Shown here piece by piece: positions 1 through 7,234 of a stretch of DNA of 64,000 nucleotides. The stretch lies in assembly GCA_029265125.1 (NCBI GenBank), contig JAJUJX010000002.1:124001-188000 (forward strand). The letters are read 5' to 3'. This DNA is from Tolumonas sp008015085. Its GTDB lineage: Bacteria > Pseudomonadota > Gammaproteobacteria > Enterobacterales > Aeromonadaceae. The first letter of the stretch is position 1. The number at the start of each line of letters is the position of its first letter. A program made the position numbers and the translations under genes. The notes beneath the pieces are model-generated. The model ran no database searches. It was given only the letters and a program-made list of their open reading frames with translations, and was not told where the DNA came from.

Positions 1-721
1 TTCTGGATTTATTGGATTTCGTTTTAGTGAAGGTAATGCGGCCATTACTGATCTGCGATTGTTTCAACTGCTCAATTTCAGACCATCGAGCACCGGTAGC
101 CAAGCACAATTTTACTATCATCAGCAGGTCGGGATTTCTGCTGTTCTGGCAGGCATCAAGCAACCGGACAATTTCACCTTCATATAAAAAGGCTAATTCA
201 GAATCGGCTTGCTTATAGGCTCGCAAGCCATCAAGCGGGTTTGGCAGATGCCATTCACCAAGTCGGATTAGTTCATTAAAGACTGCTCTCAGATAGGCAT
301 GATCACGGTTCACTGATGTGACAGAGACACCTTTACTCTCTGTTTTGATGGCTCGTTTATCAGCAATTTCACCAGATAACCGCTTTTCGCGGTAACTCGA
401 AAAATCACGCACACTAAAGTCAGTGGCAATCGGGTTGCCAAGTTCTTCTGCTATGTGCAGAAGTTTTGATTTTCGGGAAGCTCCGTCTTTTAGGCTCTGG
501 CCATGAAGGGCATACCACAAATCGACAAGATTGGATAAGCGACGCGCATCAGCTTCCGGTACGTCATTATTTGCATGGGAATCAGCGATGGATTGCTCCC
601 ATGCCAGTGCTTCGCCTTTTGTGGCGAATTTCTTGCGTTTACGGAAACCAGAACGGCCATCTGGGTAAACTTCGGCCAGCCATGGCTTTTTACTGCCGTC
701 TTTTGTGTTTCTTACAGACAT
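1..721 (-). CDS. int: Phage integrase, tyrosine recombinase (partial, 3' end outside window)
   Basis: Reading the reverse strand from the ATG at 721 gives an open frame of 240 codons without stop up to the window edge. The N-terminal part (about residues 1-70) has the start expected for an arm-binding domain (SVRNTKDGSKKPWLAEVYPDG). A core-binding helical part follows. The catalytic domain begins near residue 175 with LCLATGARWSEIEQLK, which holds the first catalytic Arg (ATGAR), and KTKSNKSR at the edge carries the catalytic Lys region. The HxxR and Tyr motifs must lie beyond base 1. The enzyme would integrate and excise the prophage. A LexA-type box lies about 47 bases upstream, so SOS control is likely. 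Family call is firm; regulation is inferred. Confidence 0.93.
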   Translation of the reverse strand, partial: MSVRNTKDGSKKPWLAEVYPDGRSGFRKRKKFATKGEALAWEQSIADSHANNDVPEADARRLSNLVDLWYALHGQSLKDGASRKSKLLHIAEELGNPIATDFSVRDFSSYREKRLSGEIADKRAIKTESKGVSVTSVNRDHAYLRAVFNELIRLGEWHLPNPLDGLRAYKQADSELAFLYEGEIVRLLDACQNSRNPDLLMIVKLCLATGARWSEIEQLKQSQISNGRITFTKTKSNKSR

Positions 722-1088
722 TGATACCACCAGTATCTAAAGAATTCATGTAACCGAACAATATAGATTCTGTATGTATATACAGTATTATTGGGGGTTT
801 TCAATGTTTATCGATTAGCAGCGTAAACAGCGAAAGAAGGATCTGACGTTGTTCGCTTCAGCGCATCGAAACGAAAATATCACTCAAAACCACTAGCGAA
901 GTACTATCTGTCTCGTGCGGTAATGGACTCTGTTTTTAACAGTAATTTGCAAAAAGGCAACATTTGCAGAGATCAACTTAGCCTTGTATCGATCAACCAT
1001 AACAAAAGTGTTTGTTACTTGGCTATTAACGAGGGACGGGTGAAAAGCGTCCCTCATTAATCTTTTGCTGGCCGAGCAGTGCTTGTTT
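722..1088. other. Intergenic region between int and ABC-3C operon, with hairpin
   Basis: No convincing gene is present on either strand. It contains the LexA box and int promoter at its left. At 1031-1055 there is a perfect 8-bp hairpin (GAGGGACG / CGTCCCTC) lying 30-odd bases after the ABC-3C ATPase stop. The U-tract is poor in the ATPase direction and better on the plus strand, so it may be a weak or bidirectional terminator. Confidence 0.45.
768..787. promoter_or_regulatory. LexA (SOS) box upstream of integrase
   Basis: TTCTGTATGTATATACAGTA matches the enterobacterial LexA consensus (TACTGTATATATATACAGTA) at 18 of 20 positions and has the invariant CTGT-N8-ACAG core (770-785). Reading toward int, a TATATT element follows the box, so bound LexA would cover the promoter. 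It is the only such box seen in the early prophage region. Confidence 0.72.
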
Positions 1089-3005
1089 TTAGCTCTGGAA
1101 ATTCAACGTGTGAGTGCCTTTATGGTAGTACGGGCCTACACCATACTTTTCATTGTTAAGTGTATTATCTACCATTGATGTGGTCATTATGATTTGAAAA
1201 TCATCTTTTATTTCATCGCATAACTGCACAATAATTTTTTGGAAATTTTGACTTCGTTCTTCTCTCATTCCTTTATCTTCAATGTTGTCAAACATTGAAA
1301 AACAAGGCAGTCTAAAATCATTATCATTTATTGCTGTGAATAAAGCTGCTAAGTGAAAAGTGTTTTTCAAAACCACATTTGAGCTTGCTGAAAAGTTGGC
1401 TCTATCATCTAATCTAAAGCTATCTGATGCAAAGTCGAAATCAAATCTTTGAGCTATATCGAAGTCTTTTTCAACTCCATCATCTTTTTTTAATATTGAA
1501 ATTACTTTTTCAGAGATATTCTTCCTGACTAAATTTACTCTTTTTTGTCTTCTGGCCTCTAGAATTTTCAATCTATCTTTCTTTATGTTTATCACATCTT
1601 GGAGCCTGTTTTTTTCTTTCCTTTTTTGATCTAGTTTTTCGGCTAACTCTATCTTGTCTCTATGATTCTCTATTTGTGACTGAATGAATCCTTCTTCAGC
1701 TGCTAATTTTATTATTAATGCCTCATAGTCACTCGATGTCGTACTTATCGTGTTAAGTTCTAATTTAAGTCGATTTAGCAACTCTTTTTCTTTCTTTATC
1801 TGAGCGCTAAGATTGGATTTTAAATCTTTTTGTTTTTTAAATATCTCTTGTGACTCAGAGATTTGAAAATCAATCTGATTTAAAGTTTCAATATAAGTAT
1901 CTTCAATAGAGTTACCAGTTTTTTCAGATTTGCATAAAGAACAGCTATTTTCTGACTCTTCTGTAATTATTTCGCTATGACAACTTGGGCAATATATGAA
2001 ATTTATAGGATGAAGGCAGTTGTAGGTTATTTTCGCAATCTTTAAAGAGTTGGCACGGCTTTCAAGAGCTTTTAAAAACTCTATACTATCGGAGATTTCA
2101 TAATTTATAGCTATATAATCAGACTCAAGTTGATTGACCTTGTTCACTTGCTTATCAATCTCTTTCTGTATTCTTTTAATCTCTTTATTGATTTCAATAG
2201 TAGTAGAGGTATCGGAGATGTTCTCTCGGTATTGTATTCGTTTTTTTGATATTTCTATGAGATCTATATTTAGGGATTTTATATTACTTTCTATTTCTTC
2301 TGTCGAGACTTGTATATTTGTTTGTCCTAAGACTGAATAAATGGTTTTCAATTCATCGTCAATTTTAGTGAAACTTTTTTCTGCCCGATATAGCTCTTGC
2401 CTAACTGAGTGAGCCTCGAGATTGTCAAACCCAAAAAAATACTCTCCAATAGCTTTTCTCATTGACTCAGTGTCGTAAATGAATGGCTCAGTCCGGAATA
2501 TTTTCGATGCTGGTGTGTCTTGGTCAATATATAACAATCGAAGCATTTGATGAACAGTTAAAGAGTCGTTCTCTTCTGTTACATGCTGTTCAAGACCAAG
2601 CAAACTAAAAATTTGCATTGAATAGCTTTTCCTGATGTCACTTTTTTTGTTCTTGTAAATTGTCCATCCTTCAGGTTCTTTTAATGCAGATTCGTATGCG
2701 CCTTCAAAAATATGAATAGCAGGCTTGCTAGTTTCTCCTTCTATGAATCTCTTAAAAACATAAGGTTGCTTGTTGATAGTTAATGCGATTGTAATTGATC
2801 TGCATTCTAAAGCTTCTCTTTTCCAACTATTCTTTTTAATGTCACCACCAAGACCATATGATATCAACTCCATAATGGTAGACTTACCAGTACCATTGTC
2901 ACCGCGAATAACATTTAATCCTGAATGAAAAGTCTCATCGTATACACACTTAATTTTAGAGTGAATTATGACTCTATTGATAATTAATTTTGTTCTATTC
3001 ATCAT
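1089..3005 (-). CDS. ABC-three-component system ATPase (Rad50/SMC-like)
   Basis: A 638-residue SMC/Rad50-like ATPase. The Walker A motif GDNGTGKST is at residues 35-43. A long coiled-coil region runs from about 205 to 500 and is interrupted by a zinc-hook-like pair CPSC (339-342) and CSLC (355-358). The Walker B region is FSMFDNIEDKG near 569-579. This is the architecture of the ATPase of ABC-3C conflict systems described by the Aravind group. The middle component and CTD protein lie directly upstream, with overlap 2995-3005 indicating translational coupling. It likely senses or loops nucleic acid and drives an effector; the trigger is unknown. Start is ATG at 3005 or the adjacent ATG at 3002. 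Strongly A+T-rich, consistent with acquired cargo. Confidence 0.82.
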   Translation of the reverse strand: MMNRTKLIINRVIIHSKIKCVYDETFHSGLNVIRGDNGTGKSTIMELISYGLGGDIKKNSWKREALECRSITIALTINKQPYVFKRFIEGETSKPAIHIFEGAYESALKEPEGWTIYKNKKSDIRKSYSMQIFSLLGLEQHVTEENDSLTVHQMLRLLYIDQDTPASKIFRTEPFIYDTESMRKAIGEYFFGFDNLEAHSVRQELYRAEKSFTKIDDELKTIYSVLGQTNIQVSTEEIESNIKSLNIDLIEISKKRIQYRENISDTSTTIEINKEIKRIQKEIDKQVNKVNQLESDYIAINYEISDSIEFLKALESRANSLKIAKITYNCLHPINFIYCPSCHSEIITEESENSCSLCKSEKTGNSIEDTYIETLNQIDFQISESQEIFKKQKDLKSNLSAQIKKEKELLNRLKLELNTISTTSSDYEALIIKLAAEEGFIQSQIENHRDKIELAEKLDQKRKEKNRLQDVINIKKDRLKILEARRQKRVNLVRKNISEKVISILKKDDGVEKDFDIAQRFDFDFASDSFRLDDRANFSASSNVVLKNTFHLAALFTAINDNDFRLPCFSMFDNIEDKGMREERSQNFQKIIVQLCDEIKDDFQIIMTTSMVDNTLNNEKYGVGPYYHKGTHTLNFQS

Positions 3006-3492
3006 ACTTAAACTCTAAAAGACCAGAACGTTTTTTTAATCCTTCCGGACCACTCCATTTTGTTTTCGCCAATCCATATACAATGGTTTGGAAAATAGGG
3101 CTTTTGATGAAAATGTCTTTCTCTATTTCATGTATCAATTGTCTTGGAATGTTTTCTTTTTTAATAGATATGTTCTTATTTATTCCAGATGCTGTAAGTA
3201 TATCTTTTGCAACTAGAAGACCTAGGGCTTCATTAAACACGTCGCTCATTTGGAAGAAAATTCTTTTTTTGTTTTGGATTTTTACAAATGGTTCAGTAAC
3301 GGTTCCATTCTTTATCTTATACTCCTTTATATCAGATGGCCATGGTTTTATTTCATTTATGAAGTGTGGAAAATTATAATAAAAATCGAGAAGGCGTAAT
3401 TTTTCTTTAGGTATTTCGTTTGTATATAGAGTCATGCTTATGATTCTATATTGAGTGTGATAAATATCTTTCGTTGGGTGAAATAAAATCAT
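2995..3492 (-). CDS. ABC-three-component system middle component
   Basis: A 165-residue soluble protein with no signal peptide or membrane segment. Near residue 34 it has LLDFYYNFPHFINE, which fits the 'helix then LLDF..xxPH' signature I associate with ABC-3C middle components. It is placed between the CTD protein (4-base gap upstream) and the ATPase (overlap downstream), the standard ABC-3C order. The role in the family is bridging the ATPase and the CTD/effector component, not enzymatic. Assignment rests on context plus this short motif, so the exact middle-component subfamily is not claimed. Confidence 0.68.
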   Translation of the reverse strand: MILFHPTKDIYHTQYRIISMTLYTNEIPKEKLRLLDFYYNFPHFINEIKPWPSDIKEYKIKNGTVTEPFVKIQNKKRIFFQMSDVFNEALGLLVAKDILTASGINKNISIKKENIPRQLIHEIEKDIFIKSPIFQTIVYGLAKTKWSGPEGLKKRSGLLEFKYDE

Positions 3493-3496
3493 GTTC

Positions 3497-4174
3497 TTAC
3501 CATTTAAGAAAGCAGTTACCGGTTAAAAGAAACATCATACCCCGGACTTGTTTTGGTGTTAATGTTGGATCGGCTGCAGATACTTCATTAGCAAGAGGTT
3601 CGATGATTAGTTGTGAAATGGCAAGATCGACTACATTTTTGTCTGTGTTTTTTTCAATTAATGGGAGAATTGAAGAATTGAATTTTTCTTCGATTCTTCC
3701 CATTATGTTAAGGTGTATAGCCGATGTGTGAGTGCATAACTCATAGCGCATTAACCTCTTGGCAAACTTATCTTTATAATCCACTGCGTTTGGGATCAGA
3801 TCCTCTCTGCCTCCAGCCTCCAATTTTTTTTCTAGGCCTATAATTTTTCTTCCTGGTTTTGGATTTCTATATTCCTCTAATTCTTCTTTGATAGCTATAA
3901 ATTCGTCACTTTCACAACTAATATTTTTGTATCTATCTACAAGGAGTAAGATTTGTTCAGGATTAATCTGTGGTGGCTCAAAGTTTAAGTGGTATTGTGT
4001 TTCTTTATAGCCAATAAACACATCACCTTTTTCTGTATGAACATTGCTTATTTGATTATCAGATATTAGTTGGTGCTTTGTGTTTTCTGGCTCAGTCTTA
4101 TCAAAAAGTAGCCCCACGAGAGTGTTTCTTCTGGTTGATTTATTATTTTTTTCTTCCAATGAAAACATCTCCAT
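3497..4174 (-). CDS. ABC-three-component system CTD protein with N-terminal GDVFIG motif
   Basis: A 225-residue protein. Residues 1-35 are polar and poorly ordered. Residues 36-57 hold one copy of a 22-residue repeat (I-S-x-N ... T-x-x-GDVFIG-x-K) that also occurs twice in the neighbouring membrane protein. From about 75 to the end is a helical domain finishing in RGMMFLLTGNCFLKW, which closely fits the ABC-3C C-terminal domain signature (..LTGN.. followed by an aromatic). In ABC-3C systems the CTD protein carries the effector or adaptor domain at its N-terminus. Here that place is taken by the repeat motif, so the real effector may be the membrane protein upstream. Start at 4174 overlaps the upstream gene by 32 bases; the true start could be further in. 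Confidence 0.76.
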   Translation of the reverse strand: MEMFSLEEKNNKSTRRNTLVGLLFDKTEPENTKHQLISDNQISNVHTEKGDVFIGYKETQYHLNFEPPQINPEQILLLVDRYKNISCESDEFIAIKEELEEYRNPKPGRKIIGLEKKLEAGGREDLIPNAVDYKDKFAKRLMRYELCTHTSAIHLNIMGRIEEKFNSSILPLIEKNTDKNVVDLAISQLIIEPLANEVSAADPTLTPKQVRGMMFLLTGNCFLKW

Positions 4175-4295
4175 TCTTTGTCTTCGCCTTATTTATCTTG
4201 TTCTTGGATATTTCGCCTTTCGATGAAACTTTATCTCCAATAAATACATCACCATCTTCTGTCTCAAGATTGCTTGCTTCGTTGTTACTAATTGT
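4004..4295 (-). repeat. Three 22-residue GDVFIG repeat units shared by two adjacent genes
   Basis: Units are 4230-4295 and 4149-4214 (end of the membrane protein) and 4004-4069 (start of the ABC-3C CTD protein). Aligned, 11 of 22 positions are identical in all three: I, S, N, T, G, D, V, F, I, G, K, with polar residues between. The spacing of Asn, Thr and Gly and the beta-prone V-F-I recall the 21-residue HET-s repeats and bacterial NLR-associated amyloid motifs. This is resemblance by eye only. Confidence 0.72.
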
Positions 4296-4499
4296 ATTAT
4301 TGCCATTTTTTTGAATTTTGTTGCTTGCAATGCCATAAAAGAGCACTGAAAATATAATGAGAAATGTTAAGATTGAAATGATAATTAAATTGATTTCGCT
4401 TATTTTCGTCTCAATCAGTTTAGGTAGCACTGTGTAAGCTAGAACGGCTACTACTGTTGGGATTGGAGCACTTTTAGCGGTAATTTTAAATATTTCCAT
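4143..4499 (-). CDS. Two-helix membrane protein with two C-terminal GDVFIG repeats (candidate effector)
   Basis: A 118-residue protein. Two hydrophobic helices (about 12-29 and 36-58) are followed by a short polar linker rich in Asn and Lys. Two copies of a 22-residue repeat follow, at 69-90 and 96-117. Both share I-S-x-N, a Thr, and GDVFIG-x-K with the copy in the adjacent ABC-3C CTD protein. Membrane domain plus two C-terminal motif copies, beside a partner with one N-terminal copy, is the layout of amyloid-signalling effectors such as fungal HET-S. I infer a membrane-permeabilising effector driven by the ABC-3C complex. No homolog is recognised. The start (ATG 4499) lies 3 bases after the stop of the 50-residue gene. 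Confidence 0.7.
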   Translation of the reverse strand: MEIFKITAKSAPIPTVVAVLAYTVLPKLIETKISEINLIIISILTFLIIFSVLFYGIASNKIQKNGNNTISNNEASNLETEDGDVFIGDKVSSKGEISKNKINKAKTKNGDVFIGRKK

Positions 4500-4502
4500 A
4501 AT

Positions 4503-4655
4503 TTACTCGATGGTGATTTTGCACTTGACTAACGAATGAAATGGACGCCCACAACTGACGGCATCAACGTGCCAAAATATAGACACAACTTTGCCAGTTA
4601 ATGCGGCAAAAGAGTTAAATGTGATGGCTACTAAAAACAATAAAATCCATTTCAT
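4503..4655 (-). CDS. Small secreted protein, 50 residues
   Basis: ATG at 4655 is preceded by a strong AAGGAG site at correct spacing. The product starts MKWILLFLVAITFNSFA, a short Sec signal peptide with likely cleavage after SFA (residue 17 or 18). About 32 mature residues remain, with Cys35 and Cys45 that could form one disulfide. It sits in the same direction between the four-helix membrane protein and the GDVFIG membrane protein, with 3 bases to the next start, so it belongs to the operon. I do not recognise the family. The good ribosome site, signal peptide and tight spacing make it a real gene in my view. Confidence 0.68.
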   Translation of the reverse strand: MKWILLFLVAITFNSFAALTGKVVSIFWHVDAVSCGRPFHSLVKCKITIE

Positions 4656-4673
4656 AGTAACTCCTTGAGAAAA

Positions 4674-5132
4674 CTATATAGAAGAGTGAAATAGTTTAAA
4701 ATATGAAGCACTTGAATTCATTGCCAACCAGAAAACAATTACCATTGATATAATGCAGATGACCGTGAAAATAATAAGCTCCCAAAACATAAATTTTTCG
4801 TTATGTAATGAATATGTCATTGTAAAAAGTAGCCGTTTTTTCAGGTTATAGTTCCGGTGTTTGCAAATGCGGAGAACTCGGTTTGTTTTTGTCTGTGAGA
4901 TTAGATATTTCTCCATGAACAAGGTGAGATTGCCTAGACAGGCAAAAAACCATAATACAAAACAACTTATAGTTACGAATGTCTCTTTAGTGTTTTCAAA
5001 ATAACAGCATGTCAGTGGTTGTAAGTTGTTTTTAGCAATAACCACAAATGCTACAGCAAGAATTATAGCTTGTGACGATAAATTTCTTAAAAATTCAAGG
5101 TAAGCGGTTCGGCCACCATCAAGAATATGCAT
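4674..5132 (-). CDS. Membrane protein of unknown function in prophage cargo operon
   Basis: A 152-residue protein with about three hydrophobic helices (roughly residues 18-34, 51-73 and 116-138) and a basic cytoplasmic stretch between the second and third (residues 80-100, KTNRVLRICKHRNYNLKKR). Not recognised. It is co-directional with the ABC-3C genes, 18 bases upstream of the small secreted protein. Phage membrane proteins at this position are often lysogenic conversion or superinfection-exclusion factors, but nothing in the sequence proves that. A+T-rich like its neighbours. Confidence 0.6.
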   Translation of the reverse strand: MHILDGGRTAYLEFLRNLSSQAIILAVAFVVIAKNNLQPLTCCYFENTKETFVTISCFVLWFFACLGNLTLFMEKYLISQTKTNRVLRICKHRNYNLKKRLLFTMTYSLHNEKFMFWELIIFTVICIISMVIVFWLAMNSSASYFKLFHSSI

Positions 5133-5208
5133 TTATTACTCCGTGCTAAATTATATTATTTACATTTTATTGATAGAGCCACATTGTGGCTCTGCGCTCA
5201 ACCTTGAA

Positions 5209-5754
5209 TCATTTGATAAACGAATTGTGTAGCTGATATTCATCAAGCATCTTTTTGCTATAATCTTGTAAAGATTGAACAACTGTCGAAATCGGCGTTG
5301 TGCCTGCGGGGATCGTTTCTTCAGATGCATCAATGGTTAATATAAAGTTGTTTGAGTATTCTGAGCGATAGGTGACAGTTGTTGTTTTTTTAACAATGGC
5401 GTCAGTTGTCCAATTAACAGATTGATAATCAAGTTTTGTTTTTTTACCATCTTTGTCTGTAACGCCTCCGTTTTTATTGATGGCATCTATTTGATCTTTA
5501 ATATATGACTCTGATTTATCATATATATCTTTAGTTTGTGCTGTAATATTTATTAGATCCGTGTTGTCTGACTTGTTAATTACATGAAAGTTGGTCGTGA
5601 CATTTTCTTCATATACTTTACCTAGCCTGACTTTCCCATTTTCAAGAATCAAAACATTTTCTCTGTCAGTGATGAAATGTTCAATATTAGTAATGCTAAT
5701 AACGGCTGATGAAATAATTACAGATGAAGCAATTAACGCGTATTTTACTTCCAT
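5209..5754 (-). CDS. Membrane-anchored protein of unknown function
   Basis: From ATG 5754 the product is 181 residues: MEVKYALIASSVIISSAVISI forms an N-terminal anchor or signal, then a soluble, Thr- and Asn-rich probably extracytoplasmic domain. No family is recognised. An upstream in-frame ATG at 5796 would add 14 residues but has no ribosome site and would put charged residues before the hydrophobic stretch, so 5754 is preferred. It is the first gene after cI in the leftward cargo block and probably shares the operon leading to the ABC-3C genes (76-base gap). Confidence 0.58.
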   Translation of the reverse strand: MEVKYALIASSVIISSAVISITNIEHFITDRENVLILENGKVRLGKVYEENVTTNFHVINKSDNTDLINITAQTKDIYDKSESYIKDQIDAINKNGGVTDKDGKKTKLDYQSVNWTTDAIVKKTTTVTYRSEYSNNFILTIDASEETIPAGTTPISTVVQSLQDYSKKMLDEYQLHNSFIK

Positions 5755-5889
5755 GTGATCACTCTTTATTTTTTGATGAAGGGAAATACAAAACATGAAA
5801 ATGAGAGGGTGCTCAAGATCAACCTCTCAGATATTTTTTCTATGCATCTATTTACTATCAGGTCAGAAACATTAATTCTGCCTTAGAAA

Positions 5890-5951
5890 GGATGTGCTTA
5901 AATTTCCAACTGCAACGCTACCGCAGAACGCGGTTCATACAAAGCACATCC
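5890..5951. repeat. Nested inverted repeat between cI and cargo operon
   Basis: GGATGTGCT (5890-5898) and AGCACATCC (5943-5951) form a perfect 9-bp stem enclosing a second small hairpin (CCGC-AGAA-CGCGG region near 5921-5933). It lies in the 260-base gap between the repressor and the cargo genes. It lacks a U-tract, so it could be an RNA structure or operator, not a simple terminator. Confidence 0.4.
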
Positions 5952-6016
5952 ATATGAAACAGTATCCTGTCATATCTTACAGCGCAATCATTTGATTCCC
6001 ATCAAATTTCTGAACA

Positions 6017-6787
6017 TCAAAACTTCTTCCCAGTCCAACGGGCGATGACTTTGAAATCGTCGGGCCAGTTATTCGGATCGAGAACAAATGAATCGAAGCG
6101 GGGGTTATCACTTTTTACGAGATAGCCGCCATTGATGTGTGGTTGAATTCGTTTGATAAGGAGTTGACCGTTCATCCGGATGACGTAGACATCTTCTGCC
6201 AACCGGTTAATGGCATCATCGGGCAATATCTCAATAAGCGGGGTTTCTTTATCCCTGAGCGTCGGGTCCATGGAGTGGCCTGAAACGCGAATCAATGAAA
6301 GACGTTTACCCAGAAGGCCATTCTCTGCCAGCCAACGATGCGAGAACGGTAATTTGTTTCCTAGTTCTTGATCATTAATGAAGCCATGCCCAGCACTGGC
6401 AAAAACGTCCAGACTATTAATCCAGACTACATCATCATCTTCATTAGCAAGGGGAATAGGCTGCTGGTCTGTAGATACAACATGTCTAACATCATCAGTG
6501 ATTTTCTTTAAGCCATCGAAGAAATCTGACTCGTTGCCACCAATACCTAGGCATAACCACGAAAAGAATTTTGAGAAATCGATACTGTCATCGACTTTTG
6601 CTGCAGCACAAATTTGAGCTGCTTTTTCGATAGAAGGGATCGAGTCTTTAACGTAACTGCGTAGCATCGTGTCACTAAATCCACCTCTCTGAGCGTACGA
6701 ACGATAACTCTCGTCACCGATCACTTTTGATAGTCTTGAGATGAATTCTTCTTGGTTGAAGATGCATTCCGCGCGTTTACTTGACAT
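6017..6787 (-). CDS. cI: Phage repressor CI, S24 (LexA-like) self-cleaving type
   Basis: 256 residues. An N-terminal helix-turn-helix lies at about 28-60 (SYRSYAQRGGFSDTMLRSYVK). A linker leads to a C-terminal S24 peptidase domain. The cleavage site Ala132-Gly133 lies in FASAGHG. The catalytic Ser172 is in SGHSMDPTL and the catalytic Lys212 in LLIKRI. It would hold lysogeny by binding the operators between it and cox, and be inactivated by RecA-stimulated autocleavage during DNA damage. P2 itself has a non-cleavable C repressor, so this prophage is of the inducible type. Divergent from cox, with about 190 bases between. Confidence 0.92.
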   Translation of the reverse strand: MSSKRAECIFNQEEFISRLSKVIGDESYRSYAQRGGFSDTMLRSYVKDSIPSIEKAAQICAAAKVDDSIDFSKFFSWLCLGIGGNESDFFDGLKKITDDVRHVVSTDQQPIPLANEDDDVVWINSLDVFASAGHGFINDQELGNKLPFSHRWLAENGLLGKRLSLIRVSGHSMDPTLRDKETPLIEILPDDAINRLAEDVYVIRMNGQLLIKRIQPHINGGYLVKSDNPRFDSFVLDPNNWPDDFKVIARWTGKKF

Positions 6788-6812
6788 AGATCACCAAAAT
6801 ACCCACTTAATG

Positions 6813-6964
6813 AGAGCAATAGCTCTAATTTTGTGTAGACAAGTAGCGCGATATAGGCAACTATAAGCATGAATGCTGGCAATGATAGCTCTCGCCAAGT
6901 TGGGGAACGAGGAGATGAGAACTATCTTGCGTTGAAATCACGATTAAAGCGAACTATATCGCGC
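6813..6964. promoter_or_regulatory. Lysis-lysogeny operator region with inverted repeats
   Basis: Between cI and cox there is a perfect 14-base dyad AGAGC-AATA-GCTCT (6813-6826), a related GATAGCTCTCGCC near 6894, and an 11-base arm GCGCGATATAG (6846-6856) with its exact reverse complement CTATATCGCGC (6954-6964). The second arm overlaps the cox leader just before its ribosome site. These are candidate CI and Cox binding sites that set the genetic switch. Confidence 0.55.
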
Positions 6965-6977
6965 AAGGAGTCCAATC

Positions 6978-7196
6978 ATGGCACAAATTGTCATTCAATT
7001 AAATGCACCCGTCGCAACTTTGGAAAAGTTTTCTGAAATGACAGGTGTACCCTTCGATACCGTTAAACACCGGGTTCATAAGGGTGTTTATCCCATTCTG
7101 AAAAAGAAAACTCCGCAAGAACGTCCTCAAATTAATCTCGTTGCCTTCTATGCACTGTGTGCATCCGAGGCCAAGTTGCCAAAAGACGCCGTCTGA
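6978..7196 (+). CDS. cox: Cox/Apl-like excisionase and transcriptional regulator
   Basis: 72 residues, first rightward gene after the operator region, good ribosome site (AAGGAG, 6965-6970). The sequence VATLEKFSEMTGVPFDTVKHRVHKG is a winged-helix/HTH DNA-binding segment like those of the Cox proteins of K139-type phages. In P2-like phages Cox represses the lysogenic promoter and directs excision with Int. Position and size (P2 Cox is about 91 residues) fit. Confidence 0.75.
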   Translation: MAQIVIQLNAPVATLEKFSEMTGVPFDTVKHRVHKGVYPILKKKTPQERPQINLVAFYALCASEAKLPKDAV

Positions 7197-7234
7197 TTCG
7201 TTTTTACATGATGAACCATAGGAAGGGAATCGCC

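Noticed and set aside
12..753. Plus-strand frames at 12-218 and 466-753
   Set aside because: They lie opposite the integrase, whose reverse-strand frame is continuous with clear motifs.
2990..3731. Plus-strand frames opposite the ABC-3C genes
   Set aside because: Mirror frames of A+T-rich genes with no own ribosome sites.
4143..4174. A-AAA-AAA heptamer as a -1 ribosomal frameshift site joining the two genes
   Set aside because: The CTD gene lies in the +1 frame relative to the membrane-protein gene; a -1 slip enters the third frame. Only +1 or transcript slippage could fuse them.
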